From a bacterium (GTDB lineage Bacteria; Vulcanimicrobiota; Vulcanimicrobiia; Vulcanimicrobiales; Vulcanimicrobiaceae), in assembly GCA_021832345.1 (NCBI GenBank), contig JAKBKY010000002.1, positions 62,001-126,000 on the forward strand: a DNA stretch of 64,000 nucleotides, written 5' to 3'. Shown piece by piece: positions 60,226 to 64,000 of this stretch. The notes under the pieces are model-generated. The model saw only the letters and a list, made by a program, of their open reading frames with translations, ran no database searches and was not told the DNA's origin. Position 1 is the stretch's first letter. Each line of letters opens with the position of its first letter. The translations under genes and the position numbers were made by a program.

Positions 60226-60268
60226 GTGGCTGTTTTGTCGCCCGATCTAAGTAGGAGGCTCGCCGCAC

Positions 60269-60904
60269 GTGCGCACTGCGTATCATCAAGCCCTTGAGGC
60301 CGCCCGCCTCGATGTCGTGCGCTTAGGCGCGCTCGCCGCGGATGCGGTTCGCACCTCGGTCGAGGCCTTAGATCGGCGGGACCAGTCGGCGGGAGCCCAC
60401 GTTGTCGCCGGTGACGACGCCATCGATGAACTGCGTCGCCGGATCGAGGGAGCATGCATCGAGCTGATCTGGCGCCAGCAGCCGGTCGCGGGCGAACTGC
60501 GCGATGTCGCAGCGATGCTCCAGATTGTCACCGATCTGGAACGGATCGGCGATTATGCGGTCGATATTGCCAAAAACGGCATCAAGCTCTCCGATATGCC
60601 GTTGCGACCGCAGAAGGTCGAAGTGGATCGGATCGCCGGCGCCGCGCACGGCATGCTGGTCGATGCGATGCGTGCGTATACCGAACGCGACGAGGAGTTG
60701 GCAAGCCAGGTGATCGAGCGAGATGACGAAGTCGACCGCCTCTACAAGCGCAGCTTGAAGCTCCTGCAAGAGGAGATGGCGGCCGATCCGCAGCTCGTCA
60801 AAGCCGGGACGCGCTATCTCCTGGTGCTGGCGTCACTTGAGCGCGTCGGAGATCGCGCGGTGAACATCGCCTGGCATACCAAGGACATGATCGGCGCGGC
60901 GTGA
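60269..60904 (+). CDS. phoU: Phosphate signalling protein PhoU
   Basis: A 211-residue two-repeat helical protein. Both metal-binding-type motifs are seen (TDLERIGDYAVDIAKN in the first half and ASLERVGDRAVNIAWH in the second). PhoU restrains phosphate uptake and the Pho sensor kinase with PstSCAB. It is 20 kb away from pstSCA and pstB is not in the window. The stop overlaps the following aminotransferase gene by four bases. Confidence 0.95.
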   Translation: MRTAYHQALEAARLDVVRLGALAADAVRTSVEALDRRDQSAGAHVVAGDDAIDELRRRIEGACIELIWRQQPVAGELRDVAAMLQIVTDLERIGDYAVDIAKNGIKLSDMPLRPQKVEVDRIAGAAHGMLVDAMRAYTERDEELASQVIERDDEVDRLYKRSLKLLQEEMAADPQLVKAGTRYLLVLASLERVGDRAVNIAWHTKDMIGAA

Positions 60905-62058
60905 GTACCCCACTGCCGCGCGCCGAGTTTGCGGTAACCGGCCATTGCGCCTACCTCAACCACGCGGCGGTCGGCGTTCTGCCCCGCTCGACGCGCGAAG
61001 CGATCGACGGCTTCGTCGACGCGCATGCGCAGGGCGGCGTCCTCGGCGTGCTCCCCTACGAGCAGCGTCTGCCGGAGTTTCGTGCGCGTATCGGCGCGGC
61101 CATCAATGCCGCCGGGTCTCAGATTGCGATTCTGCGCAATACGGGCGACGGGGCGACGATTCTGGCGCAGGGGCTCGACTGGCGTGAGGGCGACGAGGTG
61201 TTGCTCTGCGACGATGAGTTTCCATCGAATGTCTATCCGTGGCTGGCGCTGCGTCGTCGCGGCGTCGTGGTTCGCTTCGTCGAGACGGCGCGCGGCCGGT
61301 TGGAGCCGGATGTTCTGCGGCGGAGCCTATCGTCGCGGACGCGCGTGGTTGCGCTCTCCTGGGTCAGCTTCTCCGATGGCTATCGTCACGATCTTGCCGC
61401 GCTTGCGCAGGTGGCGCACAAAGATGGAGCGTTGCTGGTCGTCGACGCGATTCAGGGCTTAGGGGCGTTCCCGCTCGACGTTGCTGCGATGGAGATCGAC
61501 GCGCTCTACGCCGGCGGCGCGAAGTGGTTGCTCGCGCTACAAGGCGTCAGCTTCCTCTACTTGCGTGCCGATCTGCTCGATCGCGTCGGCCTTGCCTTAC
61601 CCGGATGGCGGTCCGCAGAGCAGATGTGGGACTTTCTGGACTACGAGCAGCCGATGCGCAGCGATGCCTCGCGCTACGAGGGCGGGACGCCCAACCTCGT
61701 CGGTGCGCTTTCGCTTGCGAGCTCGCTTGATCTGCTCGAGCGCAGCGGTATCGAGGCGATCGCACGCCACATTCTGTCGCTCGGCGACCGGCTCTGCGAG
61801 GGGTTGCAGCGAGCCGGCGCTCGCCTCTCAACCATACGGGGGCCGCGTTGCTCCTCCGGGATCGTGACCTTCTCGATCCCGGGTTTCGATTCGGTGGAGT
61901 TGGGCAGAATGCTTGCGCAGGCGGGGGTCGTGACGACCTGGCGCCCGAACGGGATCCGAGTCTCGCCGCACGGTTACTCGAACGCGGCCGAGATCGATCT
62001 GCTCCTGGATGCGCTGGCCGATGCCGGAGAAGGAATTCGATGCTTCACCTCGCCATGA
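60901..62058 (+). CDS. Class V aminotransferase (cysteine desulfurase/selenocysteine lyase-like)
   Basis: A 385-residue PLP enzyme of the IscS/isopenicillin-N-epimerase type. The PLP lysine is in YAGGAKWLLALQG; ALSWVSFSDGYRHDL and LVVDAIQGLGAFPLD hold the cofactor aspartate and glutamine. I do not see the IscS/SufS cysteine-bearing loop clearly, so substrate is open. It is coupled to phoU by a GTGA overlap and overlaps the next gene by 19 bases. Confidence 0.85.
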   Translation: MSTPLPRAEFAVTGHCAYLNHAAVGVLPRSTREAIDGFVDAHAQGGVLGVLPYEQRLPEFRARIGAAINAAGSQIAILRNTGDGATILAQGLDWREGDEVLLCDDEFPSNVYPWLALRRRGVVVRFVETARGRLEPDVLRRSLSSRTRVVALSWVSFSDGYRHDLAALAQVAHKDGALLVVDAIQGLGAFPLDVAAMEIDALYAGGAKWLLALQGVSFLYLRADLLDRVGLALPGWRSAEQMWDFLDYEQPMRSDASRYEGGTPNLVGALSLASSLDLLERSGIEAIARHILSLGDRLCEGLQRAGARLSTIRGPRCSSGIVTFSIPGFDSVELGRMLAQAGVVTTWRPNGIRVSPHGYSNAAEIDLLLDALADAGEGIRCFTSP

Positions 62059-62750
62059 TGATCGCTCTACAGGGGGCGCCCGCCGCGCACAGCGCAGCGG
62101 CATCTGCCGCGCCGACATCGGCGGTGCAGACTGCCCGCTTGTTTCCGGCGAGCGGTACGTACGTCTACCGCGCCAGCTCCGATGGGCAGGCTGCCGGGAA
62201 CGCGCGGATCGTGGTGGCGCGTAGCGGGGCGAGCATATCGCTCTCCGAGACGTCGAGCGGAACCGTCGCAGGGCAGCCTTCGTCGGCACAGACGGCGATG
62301 ATCCTCGCGCCGAATCTCGCGCCGCTCTCCTACGCCGGGCGTTACGACGCGATGGGCAAGGCGACTTCCAGTACCGTGAGTTTCTCGGGAGGCAGTGCGA
62401 CGGCGACTGGGATGAGCGGCACGTCGACCTTGAGCCTGGTAGCCGACGCGAAGCACTTCGTGATCTTAGATGGAGCGCTCGTTTCAGGGTTCTTTGCGCT
62501 GCCCGCGCAGATGAAAGCCTGGGGCGATACCCCGGCCATCGCGGTGATCGCGGTCTACGGTGTCGGTGTGCCGATCGCCGTCGCACCTACGGCGAGGGCG
62601 ACCCCTCCGGCCGGAGTGCCGGCAACGGACGTTCATCTCTCGTTTGACGGGACGGTGCCGTTTTCGGAGTGGTACAACCCGGCGACGCTGATCGTCGATC
62701 AGATCGACGTGCCCTCGCAAGGGATTATCGTCACGCGCCGGCCGGCGTAG
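62040..62750 (+). CDS. Exported protein of unknown function
   Basis: A 236-residue product with a short N-terminal hydrophobic leader (MLHLAMMIALQGAPAAHSAA) and an Ala/Ser/Thr-rich mature part made of beta-prone segments (FVILDGALVSGFFALP, TPAIAVIAVYGVG). No family is recognised. ATG 62040, after GGAGAAGGAATTCG, was chosen over the longer open frame. It is the last gene of the phoU-aminotransferase transcript. Confidence 0.65.
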   Translation: MLHLAMMIALQGAPAAHSAAASAAPTSAVQTARLFPASGTYVYRASSDGQAAGNARIVVARSGASISLSETSSGTVAGQPSSAQTAMILAPNLAPLSYAGRYDAMGKATSSTVSFSGGSATATGMSGTSTLSLVADAKHFVILDGALVSGFFALPAQMKAWGDTPAIAVIAVYGVGVPIAVAPTARATPPAGVPATDVHLSFDGTVPFSEWYNPATLIVDQIDVPSQGIIVTRRPA

Positions 62751-62758
62751 AACGGCGC

Positions 62759-64000
62759 CTAGGAGCCGTCGTCTTTGAGGAAGCAGGACGTCATGACGGC
62801 GTCCGTCATGCCGTGGATCAAACGCTTGTCGGCCGGCGCGACCGTCGCGAGAATCCCACCGAGTCGCGCTTCGTCTGCCACCACGAAGAAGTAGGGGCAC
62901 AGGCGCACACGGCCGTCAAAGTGGCGGACATCGTCGTGTTCGTGGTCGAAATACGGCATACGAATGCGTTTGGCTTTATGAAAACGCTGGAGAATCCGCG
63001 GCGTGCGGTCGAACTCCGCTAAGGCTTGATCGAGCGTCGCGATCCACTCCTCTTTGGTGAGGTCGTTTGCCACCCGAACGCCGCGCGATCCCCACGCAAG
63101 CTCGGAGAATCCAGAGGGCTTGACGACATAATCGCGTTCGCTCTTGCCGAGATCGATGAGTGCATGCCAGTCGCTCACCGGTCTGCCCCCTGCGGTCAAG
63201 CCGTAGATGATCGCCTGCGGCGGAACCGGACGCGGATCGAGCACCCACGTCTGGGGAAAGAGCGTTGCCAATCGCGCGAACGCCGGCGCCCCCAGTTCGT
63301 CGCGCCAGAGCTTCTCCAGGGCCGGATGGTGAAAGAGCGCAAAGGCGAGCTTCTCTTCGAGGTGTGCTTTGGGCGGCGGCGTCATGATGACGCGTTGGTG
63401 TCGCGCCGCGTAGAGCATAAGTTCGCTCTTGGGCACGTTGAGCAGATCGAAGAGTTCGAAGTTCCGATAGATGATATCCAGCTTCTCTTCGCGCCCGTCT
63501 TCTAAGCGCGCAAAGAGCGCCTCTTCGGTGAAGATGACATCGCTTGGCGCCAGCACGTGTGCATCGGCCAGCTTGCGCGCGCGAAGGACTTGCGCGAGCC
63601 ACTGGAGTTCGGCGCGGTAGTCGTCGGATTCTTCCGAGACGACGATGCCGACCACCGGATACTCGCGCTGCGCAAGTCCGGAGAGCATGGCGGCAAAACC
63701 GTCGGCGATGCCCTGCCCGCCGCCGATGCTCTCGATCCCAAGCTTACAGTACGTCTCGGACATCGCACCCAGAAACCCCATGCCGCCTGGAACGCTATCG
63801 AGTTCGGAGGCGATGAATCCATCGTCGGTGAGGATCAGATCCGGGCGGATGACGCTCGGGATATCCTGTTTGAAGCGATTCTGTCGCGCAAGCCGTACGA
63901 TGTGCTCGGGTTTGCCGAGATCGAGATACTCGGCGATGAAGGCCGGTGCCGTGCCTCGCGCGCTCCGGAGATAGAGTCGGTTCAGCGTGTGGTAGAAAGC
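62759..64000 (-). CDS. Uncharacterised enzyme, possibly ATP-grasp-like (5' end outside window)
   Basis: The frame is open continuously from the window end, so the gene is partial at its N-terminus; ATG 63781 is internal. At least 413 residues are encoded. The visible N-terminal part reads IPSVIRPDLILTDDGFIASE followed by LDSVPGGMGF, a pattern found in glutathionylspermidine-synthase-like ATP-grasp enzymes, and later come YRNFELFDLLNVPK, SDWHALIDLGKSERDYVVKP and FDHEHDDVRHFDGRVRLCPY. I cannot name the reaction. It converges on the exported-protein gene. Confidence 0.6.
   Translation of the reverse strand, partial: AFYHTLNRLYLRSARGTAPAFIAEYLDLGKPEHIVRLARQNRFKQDIPSVIRPDLILTDDGFIASELDSVPGGMGFLGAMSETYCKLGIESIGGGQGIADGFAAMLSGLAQREYPVVGIVVSEESDDYRAELQWLAQVLRARKLADAHVLAPSDVIFTEEALFARLEDGREEKLDIIYRNFELFDLLNVPKSELMLYAARHQRVIMTPPPKAHLEEKLAFALFHHPALEKLWRDELGAPAFARLATLFPQTWVLDPRPVPPQAIIYGLTAGGRPVSDWHALIDLGKSERDYVVKPSGFSELAWGSRGVRVANDLTKEEWIATLDQALAEFDRTPRILQRFHKAKRIRMPYFDHEHDDVRHFDGRVRLCPYFFVVADEARLGGILATVAPADKRLIHGMTDAVMTSCFLKDDGS

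Noticed and set aside
1-64000. CRISPR array, prophage, rRNA operon
   Set aside because: No regular repeat-spacer pattern, phage structural genes or rRNA sequence seen.

Overview
The window is a GC-rich bacterial chromosome segment, gene-dense on both strands, with many 1-11 bp overlaps between neighbouring genes. A TolC-like protein, an RND pump and a lipoprotein point to a diderm bacterium. Archaeal-type PurP next to bacterial PurC/L/Q/M/N/F suggests an uncommon lineage. Candidatus Eremiobacterota (WPS-2) or a relative is my guess from gene style only; no rRNA or marker phylogeny is available here.

0-22.9 kb is dominated by de novo purine synthesis. purB (cut by the window edge), a purC fused to a decayed purE-like domain, purL, purQ, an enlarged purS-like gene and purP run as one translationally coupled string. 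An exported protein of unknown function and a second purP paralog follow. guaA, purD, purF, purM and an acetyltransferase-purN fusion lie further along. Together they cover PRPP to FAICAR, except that no intact AIR carboxylase is visible and the IMP cyclohydrolase is not here. A Bax inhibitor-1 protein, a ClC transporter, pepA-panB and tsaD are interspersed.

22.9-24.2 kb is an AT-richer scar: a broken IS21-type istB split by a 26-bp palindromic insertion with a 6-bp duplication, terminal IS repeats, and an orphan membrane protein. 24.2-31.9 kb is a five-gene efflux operon (BlaI-type repressor, M56 sensor protease, YtkA-like/HlyD fusion, RND pump, TolC-like protein) behind a promoter that predicts a nearly leaderless mRNA. 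32-42.7 kb holds an MFS transporter, a lipoprotein, a ThrS without TGS domain, pstS-pstC-pstA without pstB, two related beta-propeller-like proteins, a kinase and a thioesterase. 42.8-47.4 kb carries five tRNA genes (a sixth is at 40.8 kb) around the most notable locus: an EgtB-family sulfoxide synthase overlapping selD. The true N-terminus of selD reads through an in-frame UGA at the catalytic Cys/Sec position, with a SECIS-like hairpin downstream. This suggests Sec-containing SelD and possibly a selenoneine-type route.

47.4-64 kb carries panE, recG, an M16 protease, a HAD hydrolase, rsmD-coaD, a DUF2249-CRP regulator fusion, thiolase, enoyl-CoA hydratase and 3-hydroxyacyl-CoA dehydrogenase genes, a TlpA-like protein, phoU, a class V aminotransferase, an exported protein and a partial unknown gene that runs off the end.
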